Origin: JAFAXD01 sp963760435
GTDB taxonomy: Bacteria; Pseudomonadota; Alphaproteobacteria; Rhizobiales; Xanthobacteraceae
Assembly: GCA_963760435.1 (NCBI GenBank)
Contig: CAVXDE010000033.1
Location: 185,595 to 249,594, forward strand
Length of the DNA stretch: 64,000 nucleotides
Direction of reading: 5' to 3'
Part shown: one piece after another, positions 25,963 to 35,069 of the stretch
Numbering within the stretch: the stretch's first letter is position 1
Layout: each line of letters begins with the position of its first letter
Position numbers and translations under genes: made by a program
The notes under the pieces: generated by a model
Seen by the model: only the letters and a program-made list of their open reading frames with translations
What the model was told of the DNA's origin: nothing
Databases searched by the model: none

Positions 25963-26013
25963 GCCAATTCGCTCTGCAGGTGTTGTTTCGACGGTGGTGA
26001 GCTCTACAGGTAG

Positions 26014-26538
26014 CCGACGCGCATCCGAGGCACCATTGAGCAGGCCGACGGCTCAAAGCTTGTTGTGCGGGCCGGCGAGGCCGGCCCGCTCACGCTTAGC
26101 GTCACCGATGGAGCCCAGGTGTACGGCGTCGTCAATGCGAAGGCCTCCGATATCAAATCGGGTGCTTATGTTGGGGTTGGCGCAATGCCGCAGCCCGACG
26201 GTAGCCAAAAGGCCATCCAAATCATGATCTTCGCCGAGCCGATGCGCGGCATCGGCGAAGGGCATCGGCCTTGGGACCGCCCCGGCAGTACGATGACCAA
26301 TGGCACCGTCGACGCGAGGGTCGGCAGCGTCGAGGACGGAGCCTTCACGGTCAAATATAAGGACGGCGACAAGAAAATCGTGATCGGCCCAGACTCGGTG
26401 ATTCGCGCCTACGTGGTTGGGAGCAAGGAGGAGCTCAAGCCGGGGGCCAGCGTGTCAGCGTTCGCCACCAAGAAGCCCGACGGCACTTTCGAAACCGGGC
26501 GCATCAACGTGGGACGGGCTGGGGTCGTGCCGCAGTAG
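26014..26538 (+). pseudogene. Truncated tandem copy of the DUF5666-like gene
   Basis: RIRGTIEQADGSKLVVRAG and GAYVGVGAMPQPDGSQKAI match the preceding gene module by module down to FTVKYKDGDKKIVIGPDS. The copy has no signal peptide: an in-frame TAG at 26011 lies directly before the homology, and no start codon precedes the first module. If translated from GTG 26065 the product would be cytoplasmic. It is best read as a duplicated gene that lost its 5' end. Confidence 0.75.
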
Positions 26539-26712
26539 ATCGAGCACGAGGACACCGCCGCCGAATTTCGAGAATTTCAGCCAGGATCGAGCCACCCCCA
26601 TCTTTATTGGCACGCGCATTGCACCCGCTGCGGGGAAAGCCGAGGGGGCGTGAGGTCTTGACTGTGCCTCCGCGTTCTTAAACTTGACCGTCGGAGAGGG
26701 AGGAAAAGACAC

Positions 26713-27195
26713 ATGACGCGCGCGGACCTGACCGAGAAGATCCTCGATATCAAACGTGAGAAGGGCTGGACCTGGAAATACATCTGCGATGCCGTCGGTG
26801 GCATGTCGCCGGTCATGATTACCGGTGCGCTGCTCGGCCAGATGAAGCTCACCAAGCCGCAGGCCGCCAAGGCGGGCGAATTGTTTGGTCTCGGCGCCAA
26901 TGAGACCGCCCTGCTCAACGAGGTTCCCCACCGCGGCGCGCCGATGCCGCCGACAGATCCACTAATCTATCGCTTCTACGAATTGGTGATGGTGAACGGC
27001 CCAGCTTGGAAAGCGCTGATCGAAGAGGAATTCGGCGATGGCATCATGTCGGCCATCGACTTCGACATGCAAATGGAACGTCAGCCTGACCCGCGCGGCG
27101 ATCGGGTCAAGATCACCATGTCGGGGAAATTCCTGCCGTACAAATATTACGGCGCATCAGGCAATGTGCCGCAGTACGGTTACAAGGAGGAATAA
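26713..27195 (+). CDS. cynS: Cyanate hydratase (cyanase)
   Basis: A 160-residue protein, the normal cyanase length. It converts cyanate plus bicarbonate to ammonia and CO2 in the cytoplasm and works as a decamer. The N-terminal helical domain and the C-terminal catalytic domain are complete. The three catalytic residues correspond to Arg87 and Glu90 in LIYRFYELVMVNG and Ser113 in GIMSAIDF, with the same spacing as Arg96, Glu99 and Ser122 of the E. coli enzyme. GGGAGGAAAAG precedes ATG 26713. There is no cynT or cynR beside it. Confidence 0.96.
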   Translation: MTRADLTEKILDIKREKGWTWKYICDAVGGMSPVMITGALLGQMKLTKPQAAKAGELFGLGANETALLNEVPHRGAPMPPTDPLIYRFYELVMVNGPAWKALIEEEFGDGIMSAIDFDMQMERQPDPRGDRVKITMSGKFLPYKYYGASGNVPQYGYKEE

Positions 27196-27314
27196 TCCAC
27201 GGGTATTCCCCGGCTTGCAGGGCGGTTCCGCGTCGGTTCCCGGCTTTTGACTGCCGTGCCGAAGGATTTGTTCTACAAGCACATTGCCAATGAGCGATGT
27301 CTTGGGGAGAGGAA

Positions 27315-28094
27315 ATGCCTAACCTGCGCGTCGGCCTCTTTGTTACTTGCCTCGTGGATTTCTTTCGGCCAACGGTCGGATTCGCGGCCGTAAAGCTCCT
27401 GGAAGATGCGGGGTGCAAGGTCGAGGTTCCGGCTCAGGCCTGTTGCGGCCAGCCGGCTTTCAATTCCGGAGATCGTGCCGATGCGCGCGCTATCGCCGAG
27501 CAGGTGATCGCGGCATTCTCGACGTTCGACTATGTGGTGGTGCCGTCCGGTTCGTGCGCCGGTATGTTGAAGGTGCACTATCCCGAACTGTTCCAGGGTG
27601 ATCCCAACTGGGCGCCCCGCGCCAATGCATTGGCGGCGAAGTGCTTCGAGCTCGTCTCCTTTCTGGTCGACGTTCTTGGCGTAAAGAGCAGTAAAGCCCG
27701 GTTCGAAGGTGAGGTGACTTACCACGATGCCTGTTCTGGTCTGCGCGAGCTTGGCATCAAGGCACAGCCGCGCGCGCTGCTGGCGACCGTGCCCGGTCTA
27801 AGGTTGAAGGAAATGCTGGACGCCGAGGTCTGTTGCGGGTTCGGGGGCACATTCTGCGTCAAGTATCCCGAGATATCCAACGCGATCGTGGCGAAGAAAG
27901 CAGCTAACATCCGGGCAGCGGAGGCTCATGTTCTGCTCGCCGGTGACCTCGGCTGCCTGATGAACTTGGCCGGCAAGCTCGCGCGCGAGGGAAGCAACGT
28001 CGAAGTCCGTCACGTTGCGGAAGTCTTGGCGGGCATGACGGACGGGCCTGCGATTGCGGCGCCCCGAACCAAGGACGGGGTCGCTCACTCATGA
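27315..28094 (+). CDS. lutA: L-lactate utilisation Fe-S protein LutA
   Basis: A 259-residue protein with two CCG domains (ACCGQPAFNSGDRADA and VCCGFGGTFCVKYPEIS) that bind Fe-S centres. It is one of three subunits of the LutABC L-lactate dehydrogenase-type complex. It starts MPNLRVGLFVTCLVDFFRP. ATG 27315 follows GAGAGGAA. Its stop overlaps the lutB start (ATGA), so the three genes form an operon. No lactate permease or lutR regulator adjoins it. Confidence 0.93.
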   Translation: MPNLRVGLFVTCLVDFFRPTVGFAAVKLLEDAGCKVEVPAQACCGQPAFNSGDRADARAIAEQVIAAFSTFDYVVVPSGSCAGMLKVHYPELFQGDPNWAPRANALAAKCFELVSFLVDVLGVKSSKARFEGEVTYHDACSGLRELGIKAQPRALLATVPGLRLKEMLDAEVCCGFGGTFCVKYPEISNAIVAKKAANIRAAEAHVLLAGDLGCLMNLAGKLAREGSNVEVRHVAEVLAGMTDGPAIAAPRTKDGVAHS

Positions 28095-29506
28095 CCCAGG
28101 CGACCTCGCAGCATTTCAAACGGAATGCCCACGCCGCGCTGGCGGATGCGGACCTGCAGCGCTCGCTCGGTGTTCTGGAGACGAACTTCATCGCGCGGCG
28201 TAAGCTCGTTGCCGAAAAGCTGCCGGAGTTCGACGCGCTGCGTGATGCAGCGCGCGACATCAAGAATCACACGCTGGCGCATCTCGATCTCTATCTGGAG
28301 GAATATGAATCCCGCGTCGTTGCTCAAGGCGGGCATGTTCACTATGCGGCGACAGCGGCCGACGCGCGGGCTCTGGTGCTTGATATTTGCCGCAAACTGA
28401 ATGCCGCGACAGTGACCAAGGGTAAATCGATGATCGCCGAGGAGGTCGGGCTCAACGATTTCCTCTCCGAGCACGGCATTACACCAATCGAGACGGATCT
28501 CGGCGAATACATCATTCAGCTGCGCCATGAGCTGCCCTCCCATATCATTGCGCCCGCGGTGCATCTCTCCAAGGCACAGGTCGAAGCCGACTTCCGCCGC
28601 GTGCATACGCAACTGGCGCCGGACCGCGACCTGACGCAACCCGAGAAGCTGCTCGCGGAAGCCCGCGCGATCCTGCGCGAGAAGTTCCTGACCGCGGACG
28701 TTGGTATCACCGGCGCCAATTTCCTGATCGCGGAGACCGGCACGTCGATCATCGTGACCAACGAGGGCAACGGCGATCTCACGCAGACGCTGCCGCGCGC
28801 GCACATCGTGCTGACCTCGATCGAGAAGCTGGTCCCCACCTTGGAAGATGCCGCGCAGCTTCTTCGTGTGCTCGCGCGCTCCGCGACCGGACAGGAAATG
28901 TCCGTCTACACGACGCTCTCCACGGGGCCGCGGCGCGATGGCGATCCCGATGGGCCGGGCGAGTATCACGTGATCCTGCTCGACAACGGCCGCTCGGCCA
29001 TGCTTGCAGGTGAATTTCGCGATATGCTCCGCTGCATTCGCTGCGGCGCCTGCATGAACCACTGCCCGGTCTATCAGGCGGTCGGCGGTCATGCGTATGG
29101 CTGGGTCTACCCCGGACCCATGGGCGCGGTGCTCACGCCCAGTCTGATCGGCATCGACAAAGCCGGCCACCTGCCGAACGCCTCGACATTCTGTGGCCGG
29201 TGCGAGGAAGTCTGCCCGGTGCGAATTCCATTGCCGAAGTTGATGCGTTTCTGGCGCGAGCGCGAGTTTGAACGCCACCTCTCGCCTGCAGTCGTGCGCG
29301 GCGGCTTGACGCTCTGGGCGTTCTTCGCGCGCCGGCCGCGGCTTTATGGTTTGGTCACGCATCTCGCGGCGCGGGCACTCGCACTGCTTGGCAGAGCGCA
29401 AGGCCGCTTTGGCTGGCTGCCGCTCGCGAGCGGGTGGACCCGCGATCGCGATTTCCCCGCTCCGGAAGGCGCAACGTTTCAGGCGCTTTGGAGGAGCCGC
29501 CAATGA
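28091..29506 (+). CDS. lutB: L-lactate utilisation Fe-S protein LutB
   Basis: A 471-residue protein with an N-terminal LUD domain (ETGTSIIVTNEGNGDLTQ) and two ferredoxin-type [4Fe-4S] motifs: CIRCGACMNHCPVY and CGRCEEVCPVRIPLPKLM. The C-terminal DUF3390-like helices follow. It carries electrons within the LutABC complex. Both ends overlap their neighbours by 4 bp. Confidence 0.93.
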   Translation: MTQATSQHFKRNAHAALADADLQRSLGVLETNFIARRKLVAEKLPEFDALRDAARDIKNHTLAHLDLYLEEYESRVVAQGGHVHYAATAADARALVLDICRKLNAATVTKGKSMIAEEVGLNDFLSEHGITPIETDLGEYIIQLRHELPSHIIAPAVHLSKAQVEADFRRVHTQLAPDRDLTQPEKLLAEARAILREKFLTADVGITGANFLIAETGTSIIVTNEGNGDLTQTLPRAHIVLTSIEKLVPTLEDAAQLLRVLARSATGQEMSVYTTLSTGPRRDGDPDGPGEYHVILLDNGRSAMLAGEFRDMLRCIRCGACMNHCPVYQAVGGHAYGWVYPGPMGAVLTPSLIGIDKAGHLPNASTFCGRCEEVCPVRIPLPKLMRFWREREFERHLSPAVVRGGLTLWAFFARRPRLYGLVTHLAARALALLGRAQGRFGWLPLASGWTRDRDFPAPEGATFQALWRSRQ

Positions 29507-30186
29507 GCGACCGTGAGCTCGTGCTCGGCTCGATCCGCCAAGCCCTCGGTGTTACCGGGCGGGAGGCGCCTCGCCGGAAAGCCGTCGCGGATCGGTTGGA
29601 GGGGCATCCAACGGGAATCGTTCCCGAGCGCGGTCAGCTGGAGCCGAAAGCGCGCATTGCGTTGTTGGCCGAAATGATTGCTGCGGCAGCCGGCAGCGTG
29701 GCGCAGGTCAGCGATCTGGCGGCCGTTCCCGGCGCGGTCGCCGATTTCCTGCGCCGTTTCAATCTGCCGCTCAGCGTTCGGCGCGGGCATGACGCTCGCC
29801 TCGCGGCCCTGCCATGGCAGCTTGAAGGCGCGCTGGAGGTGACAGTCGGCGCCTCGGACGGGCAGCAGCTCGCATCCGTGTCGCATGCGTTCGGTGCAGT
29901 GGCGGAGACCGGCACATTGGTTCTCACGTCGGGTACCGACAATCCGACCACGCTGAATTTTCTGCCCGATAATCATATCGTCGTCGTTGACGTGAACGAT
30001 GTCGTCGGCGACTTCGAGACCATTGTGGCGCGGCTGCGCCGTCATTTCGGGGAGCGGCAGTTGCCGCGCCTGGTCAACTTGATCACTGGGCCGTCCCGTT
30101 CCGCCGATATCGAGCAGACCTTGATCCTCGGCGCACATGGACCGCGGCGGCTGCATGTCATTCTGGTGGGAGAGGTTCGCGACTGA
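29503..30186 (+). CDS. lutC: L-lactate utilisation protein LutC
   Basis: A 228-residue LUD-domain protein. MSDRELVLGSIRQALGV opens it, and the core is FGAVAETGTLVLTSGTDNPT, NFLPDNHIVVVDVNDVV and ITGPSRSADIEQTLILGAHG with the ISRTADIE-like phosphate loop. ATG 29503 overlaps the lutB stop. The earlier in-frame ATG at 29434 lies within lutB and is rejected. Confidence 0.93.
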   Translation: MSDRELVLGSIRQALGVTGREAPRRKAVADRLEGHPTGIVPERGQLEPKARIALLAEMIAAAAGSVAQVSDLAAVPGAVADFLRRFNLPLSVRRGHDARLAALPWQLEGALEVTVGASDGQQLASVSHAFGAVAETGTLVLTSGTDNPTTLNFLPDNHIVVVDVNDVVGDFETIVARLRRHFGERQLPRLVNLITGPSRSADIEQTLILGAHGPRRLHVILVGEVRD

Positions 30187-30249
30187 GGTGGAACGGCTCG
30201 TGGACGGCGCGGTTGCCGTGTCAGGCATCTCGACACGGCTGGAGTCCCC

Positions 30250-30420
30250 ATGAGCACCGAGCGCGACAATCAGGCCCGCAAGGCCACAGACGCAAAGGAA
30301 AAGCGCCGCCTGGACGAGGCGCTCGAGCGCGGACTGGAGGACAGCTTTCCGGCCTCCGATCCGGTCAACGTGACGCAGCCGCCGCCGTCCAAGGACGACC
30401 ATAAGGAGAAACGGGACTGA
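30250..30420 (+). CDS. Small acidic/basic hypothetical protein (56 aa)
   Basis: MSTERDNQARKATDAKEKRR begins a charged helical peptide whose core is LEDSFPASDPVNVTQPPP and whose tail is DDHKEKRD. The EDSFPASDP motif is a recurrent mark of a small conserved family in rhizobia, possibly stress-associated. It starts with ATG 30250 and ends with TGA 30420, between lutC and glmM. Function unknown. Confidence 0.75.
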   Translation: MSTERDNQARKATDAKEKRRLDEALERGLEDSFPASDPVNVTQPPPSKDDHKEKRD

Positions 30421-30634
30421 CCACCCTCATGCGGACGTGCCCTGACGCTTGCTCCGTTTTAGCCGCGGGCACTTGGCGGGGCGCTCCAGGCCCTTGAGTT
30501 AACTATATTTTTGGTTGCCTGCGGCGCCAGGGCCCGCGGTTGGGGCGGATGACCGCATTTTTTGCACATTGGTGAGCCGAATTTCGTACTATCCGTCCCA
30601 GGATTGGGGGCGGGCTCGGCGGGGGCAGGACGAC

Positions 30635-31978
30635 ATGGCAGCAAAGTATTTTGGTACGGATGGCATCAGGGGCCGCGCGAACGGCCTTATCACGCCGGAA
30701 CTCGCCCTCAAGGTCGGTCAGGCGGCTGGGCTGATTTTCCGCAACGGCGACTATCGCCATCGCGTGCTCATCGGCAAGGACACGCGGCTCTCGGGGTACA
30801 TGATCGAGAACGCCCTCGTGGCGGGCTTCACCTCGGTGGGCATGGACGTGCTGTTGACAGGCCCGATCCCGACGCCGGCTGTCGCCATGCTGACGCGCTC
30901 CATGCGCGCCGACCTCGGCGTGATGATCTCGGCGTCACACAATCTATACGACGATAACGGGATCAAGCTGTTCACGCCCGACGGCTTCAAGCTCTCCGAC
31001 GAGATGGAAGCGGAGATCGAACGACTCATTGGAGCGGATCTATCGAAGAAGCTCGCCAAGCCGCCGGCGCTCGGCCGCGCCAAGCGCATCGACGGCGTAC
31101 AGGACCGTTACATCGAGTTCGCCAAGCGCACGCTGCCCAAGAACATGTCGTTCGAAGGGTTCCGCGTCGTCGTCGATTGCGCCAACGGCGCGGCGTACAG
31201 CGTGGCGCCCGCGGCTTTGTGGGAGCTCGGCGCCGAAGTGTTTTCGCTTGGCGTTGAGCCCGACGGGTTCAACATCAACAAGGATTGTGGCTCGACCGCG
31301 CCGGAAGCGTTGGTTCGCAAGGTACGCGAGATGCGTGCCGATATCGGCATTGCGCTCGACGGCGACGCCGATCGTGTCGTCATCGTCGATGAGCGCGGAC
31401 ATGTTGTTGATGGCGACCAGATCCTCGCCGTTATCGCAGAGAGTTGGCGCGAGGACGAGCGTCTGGCGCAGCCCGGGATCGTCACGACGATCATGGCGAA
31501 CTATGGTCTTGAGCGGTTTCTCGGCGCGCTTGGCCTCTCGGTTTTACGCACACCGGTCGGCGACCGCTACGTGCTGGAGCGCATGCGTGAGCAGGGCTTC
31601 AATGTGGGCGGGGAGCCTTCAGGTCACGTCATCCTGAGCGATCATACGACGACGGGTGACGGTTTTGTTGCCGCCCTGCAGGTGCTGGCGGTGGTCAAGA
31701 AGCGCAATCAGCCGGTGTCGGTTGTCTGCCATCGCTACGATCCGCTCCCACAAATCACCAAGAACGTGCGCTACCGGGGCGGTGCGCCGCATGAGCATGA
31801 GAAAGTGCGTGTCGCCATCGCCAGCGGCGAAGACCGCCTCAACGGGCACGGCCGGCTCATCGTGCGACCCTCCGGCACCGAGCCGGTGATCCGCGTGACA
31901 GCGGAAGGTGACGACCAAACATTGGTTGAAGATGTCGTTGATGGTGTGGTCGAGGCGCTGAACCAGGTTGCTGCCTAA
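30635..31978 (+). CDS. glmM: Phosphoglucosamine mutase
   Basis: A 447-residue protein. It interconverts glucosamine-6-phosphate and glucosamine-1-phosphate for peptidoglycan and LPS precursors. KYFGTDGIRGRAN opens it. The phosphorylated Ser101 lies in MISASHNLYDDNG, the metal loop is DGDADRVV, the sugar loop is GGEPSGHVI and the phosphate loop is RPSGTEPVIRVT. ATG 30635 follows GGGGGCAGGA. Domain order and length are standard. Confidence 0.97.
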   Translation: MAAKYFGTDGIRGRANGLITPELALKVGQAAGLIFRNGDYRHRVLIGKDTRLSGYMIENALVAGFTSVGMDVLLTGPIPTPAVAMLTRSMRADLGVMISASHNLYDDNGIKLFTPDGFKLSDEMEAEIERLIGADLSKKLAKPPALGRAKRIDGVQDRYIEFAKRTLPKNMSFEGFRVVVDCANGAAYSVAPAALWELGAEVFSLGVEPDGFNINKDCGSTAPEALVRKVREMRADIGIALDGDADRVVIVDERGHVVDGDQILAVIAESWREDERLAQPGIVTTIMANYGLERFLGALGLSVLRTPVGDRYVLERMREQGFNVGGEPSGHVILSDHTTTGDGFVAALQVLAVVKKRNQPVSVVCHRYDPLPQITKNVRYRGGAPHEHEKVRVAIASGEDRLNGHGRLIVRPSGTEPVIRVTAEGDDQTLVEDVVDGVVEALNQVAA

Positions 31979-32000
31979 CTCTGCCCGCAATTTTTGTTCT

Positions 32001-32062
32001 TGACGGGTCCCGCGTGCTTCTTTATTCGCGGCGACGGGACACCCTTCCCCACCGAAGGGCGC
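32001..32062 (+). ncRNA. serC-motif-like leader RNA upstream of serC
   Basis: Two hairpins can be drawn in the serC leader. GTCCCGCG (32007) pairs with CGCG/GGGAC (32027-32040, with an asymmetric bulge). CCCTTC (32042) pairs with GAAGGG (32054) around a CCCACC loop. A structured element called the serC RNA motif is known upstream of serC in alphaproteobacteria, and location and fold agree with it. The identification is from memory of its layout, so a covariance-model search would decide. It ends 21 bp before ATG 32084 and may include regulation of translation. Confidence 0.5.
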
Positions 32063-32083
32063 CCATCTGGAAGGATGGATTAT

Positions 32084-33256
32084 ATGATGAATCCGATGCC
32101 CGCCCTGCGGCCGGTCATTCCGCACTTTTCATCCGGCCCTTGCGCCAAGCGGCCCGGCTGGAGCCTCCAAGCGCTCACTGACGCGGCGTTGGGCCGCTCG
32201 CATCGCGCCAAAATCGGCAAAGCAAAGCTCAAGCGCGCCATCGATTTGACGCGTGAGATCCTCGAAGTTCCTGCCGACTATCGCATCGGCATCGTGCCGG
32301 CCTCCGATACGGGCGCGGTCGAAATGGCGATGTGGTCTTTGCTGGGGCAGCGACCAGTCACCATGCTTGCCTGGGAGTCGTTCGGCGAGGGGTGGGTCAG
32401 CGACGTTATCAAAGAGCTGAAACTTAAAGACGCAACGGTGCTGAAGGCGCCCTACGGGGAATTGCCCGACCTCAGCCACATCGACTTTTCGAGTGATGTC
32501 GTATTCACCTGGAACGGCACGACGTCGGGCGTACGGGTGCCAAATGGTGACTGGATTCCAGCCGACCGGGAAGGCCTGACCATCTGCGACGCGACCTCGG
32601 CGGCGTTCGCGCAGGCGCTGGATTTTGGCAAGCTCGATGTGGTGACCTTCTCGTGGCAGAAGGCGCTTGGCGGTGAGGCTGCGCACGGCATGCTGATCCT
32701 GTCGCCGCGCGCCGTTGCGCGGCTCGAGAGTTACAAACCGGCCTGGCCGCTGCCGAAGATCTTCCGCATGACCAAGGGCGGCAAGCTCAACGACGGCATT
32801 TTTGAAGGCGAGACCATCAACACGCCGTCGATGCTGTGCGTGGAGGATTATCTCGACACGCTGCAGTGGGCGAAATCGGTCGGTGGCTTGAAGGCGCTGA
32901 TTGCGCGGGCCGACGCCAACACCAAAGTGATCGCCGATTGGGTCGCGCGGACACCGTGGATTGATTTCCTGGCGGGTGAGCCGTCGATCCGTTCCAACAC
33001 GTCGGTTTGTTTGAAGGTCGTCGATCCCGCGATCACCTCGTTGTCTTCCGATGCGCAGTCGACGTTTGCCAAAGCGCTTGCCGGAGCGGTCGAGAAGGAA
33101 GGCGCCGGTTACGATCTCGGCCATTACCGCGACGCACCGGCGGGCTTGCGTATCTGGTGCGGCGCCACGATCGAGGCGCGAGACGTCGAGATTCTGACGC
33201 AATGGCTCGACTGGGCCTTCGCCAAGACCAAAGAGGCGCTGCCCAAGGCAGCGTGA
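32084..33256 (+). CDS. serC: Phosphoserine aminotransferase
   Basis: A 390-residue class-V PLP aminotransferase of serine biosynthesis. It converts 3-phosphohydroxypyruvate and glutamate to phosphoserine. FSSGPCAKRPGW is the N-terminal signature and VTFSWQKALGGEAAHG holds the PLP Lys. The C-terminal GLRIWCGATIEARDVE matches the alphaproteobacterial SerC group. ATG 32084 (MMNPMPALRPVIPHFSSG) has AAGGA 8 bp upstream. serA follows after 105 bp. Confidence 0.95.
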   Translation: MMNPMPALRPVIPHFSSGPCAKRPGWSLQALTDAALGRSHRAKIGKAKLKRAIDLTREILEVPADYRIGIVPASDTGAVEMAMWSLLGQRPVTMLAWESFGEGWVSDVIKELKLKDATVLKAPYGELPDLSHIDFSSDVVFTWNGTTSGVRVPNGDWIPADREGLTICDATSAAFAQALDFGKLDVVTFSWQKALGGEAAHGMLILSPRAVARLESYKPAWPLPKIFRMTKGGKLNDGIFEGETINTPSMLCVEDYLDTLQWAKSVGGLKALIARADANTKVIADWVARTPWIDFLAGEPSIRSNTSVCLKVVDPAITSLSSDAQSTFAKALAGAVEKEGAGYDLGHYRDAPAGLRIWCGATIEARDVEILTQWLDWAFAKTKEALPKAA

Positions 33257-33361
33257 TGCGCTCAGCATTGTGGTGGTGCCGGGCGATCGGTTGAAACAAC
33301 CGCGTCCGCGTCGCGGTCCCGTGTGGGATCGTCTGCAAATTCAAGATCGGGAAGGCCTGCG

Positions 33362-34948
33362 ATGTCTGCAAAAGTTTTGATTTCCGACGCTCTGTCTCCG
33401 GCCGCGGTGCAGATCTTCAAGGATCGCGGTGTCGAAGTCGATTTCCAGCCCAACCTGGGCAAGGACAAGGACAAGCTCGCAAGCGTGATCAATGGCTTCG
33501 ATGGACTTGCAATTCGCTCGGCAACCAAAGTGTCGCCGAAGATTCTGGAGCAGGCCAAGAACCTGAAAGTGATCGGACGCGCTGGTATTGGCGTCGACAA
33601 CGTCGACATCCCCGCGGCGACCGCCAAGGGCATCATCGTGATGAACACGCCCTTTGGCAATTCGATCACCACCGCCGAGCACGCGATCACGTTGATGTTG
33701 GCGTTGGCGCGGCAGATCCCTCAAGCCGATGCCTCCACCCAGGCCGGGAAGTGGGAGAAGAACCGCTTCATGGGCGTCGAGATCACCGCCAAGACGCTGG
33801 GCGTGATCGGGTGCGGCAATATCGGTTCGATTGTTGCCGATCGTGCCATCGGGTTGCGGATGAAAGTGATCGCTTACGATCCGTTTCTGTCGCCCGAGCG
33901 TGCACTCGATCTCGGCGTGGAGAAGGTGGAGTTGCCCGAATTGTTGAAGCGTGCCGATTTCATTACGTTGCACACCCCGCTCACCGACAAAACGCGCAAC
34001 ATTATCGACGCGCGCGCACTGGCGACGACGAAACCCGGCGTGCGCATCATCAATTGCGCCCGCGGCGGGCTGGTCGATGAGGCAGCGCTGCGGGTCGCGC
34101 TCGATTCCGGTCACGTTGCCGGCGCGGCGTTCGATGTATTCGTGGAAGAGCCGGCGACACAAAATCCTCTGTTTGGACACCCGAACGTGGTGTGCACGCC
34201 ACATCTTGGCGCAGCGACAACCGAAGCTCAGGAGAACGTTGCGCTGCAGATCGCTGAGCAAATGTCCGACTATCTGCTGCGCGGGGCGATCTCGAACGCG
34301 GTCAACTTCCCCTCCATCACGGCCGAGGAAGCGCCGAAGCTCAAGCCGTTCATTGCGCTCGCGGAAAAGCTCGGTTCCTTCGCCGGCCAGCTGACCGAAA
34401 CCGACATCAAAGAAGTTCACCTGACCTATGAGGGCGCGGTGGCGGGCCTGAAGGTCAAGGCGCTCACCTCGGCGGCTGTGGCCGGCTTGCTGCGCCCGAT
34501 GCTGCAAGACGTTAACGTGGTGTCAGCACCGATCGTTGCCAAGGATCGCGGCATCGTCGTGGAAGAGACAACACGCGAAGCGGCCCATGACTACGACAAC
34601 TTGATCACGGTGACCGTTGTCACCGATCAGCAACGGCGTCATGTGTCTGGAACCGTGTTCGCGGATGGCCGCCCGCGCATCGTCAACATCAAGGGCATCC
34701 GCATGGACGCGGAGTTCGGGCCCTCGATGATCTACATCACCAACCAGGACAAGCCCGGCTTCATCGGCAAGTTTTCCTCGACGTTAGGTGATGCGGGTAT
34801 CAACATCGCGACCTTCCACGTCGGCCGCGAGGCTGCAGGTGGCAACGCCATCGCCCTCATCGAGGTCGACGGCGAGGTGCCGGCTGACGTGCTCGCGAAA
34901 GTGCAGGCGCTGCCGCAGGTGCAACAGGCAAAGCCACTGAAGTTCTGA
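33362..34948 (+). CDS. serA: D-3-phosphoglycerate dehydrogenase (long form with ACT domain)
   Basis: A 528-residue, long-form PHGDH that oxidises 3-phosphoglycerate, the first step of serine synthesis. The catalytic/NAD domain shows GCGNIGSIVADRA, RGGLVDEAAL, PHLGAATTEAQENVA (His) and the Arg of NCARGG. Residues from about 320 form the intervening domain, and from about 455 the ACT domain (MIYITNQDKPGFIGKFSSTL), which usually gives serine feedback. ATG 33362 follows GGGAAGG. Confidence 0.96.
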   Translation: MSAKVLISDALSPAAVQIFKDRGVEVDFQPNLGKDKDKLASVINGFDGLAIRSATKVSPKILEQAKNLKVIGRAGIGVDNVDIPAATAKGIIVMNTPFGNSITTAEHAITLMLALARQIPQADASTQAGKWEKNRFMGVEITAKTLGVIGCGNIGSIVADRAIGLRMKVIAYDPFLSPERALDLGVEKVELPELLKRADFITLHTPLTDKTRNIIDARALATTKPGVRIINCARGGLVDEAALRVALDSGHVAGAAFDVFVEEPATQNPLFGHPNVVCTPHLGAATTEAQENVALQIAEQMSDYLLRGAISNAVNFPSITAEEAPKLKPFIALAEKLGSFAGQLTETDIKEVHLTYEGAVAGLKVKALTSAAVAGLLRPMLQDVNVVSAPIVAKDRGIVVEETTREAAHDYDNLITVTVVTDQQRRHVSGTVFADGRPRIVNIKGIRMDAEFGPSMIYITNQDKPGFIGKFSSTLGDAGINIATFHVGREAAGGNAIALIEVDGEVPADVLAKVQALPQVQQAKPLKF

Positions 34949-35069
34949 TCGTCCTCCCCGAGCTGCGACAATTCGCCGTGGGCTCGCCCCACGGAAACCA
35001 ATTTGCCGATGTTTGTTGGCGGAAACCAACGCGGCGGGGGCGTCGCTTTTCAGCCAGGCAGGGAACGCC

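Noticed and set aside
28085..29503. 472-codon minus-strand frame opposite lutB
   Set aside because: Exact antisense overlap of lutB, which has clear ferredoxin motifs.
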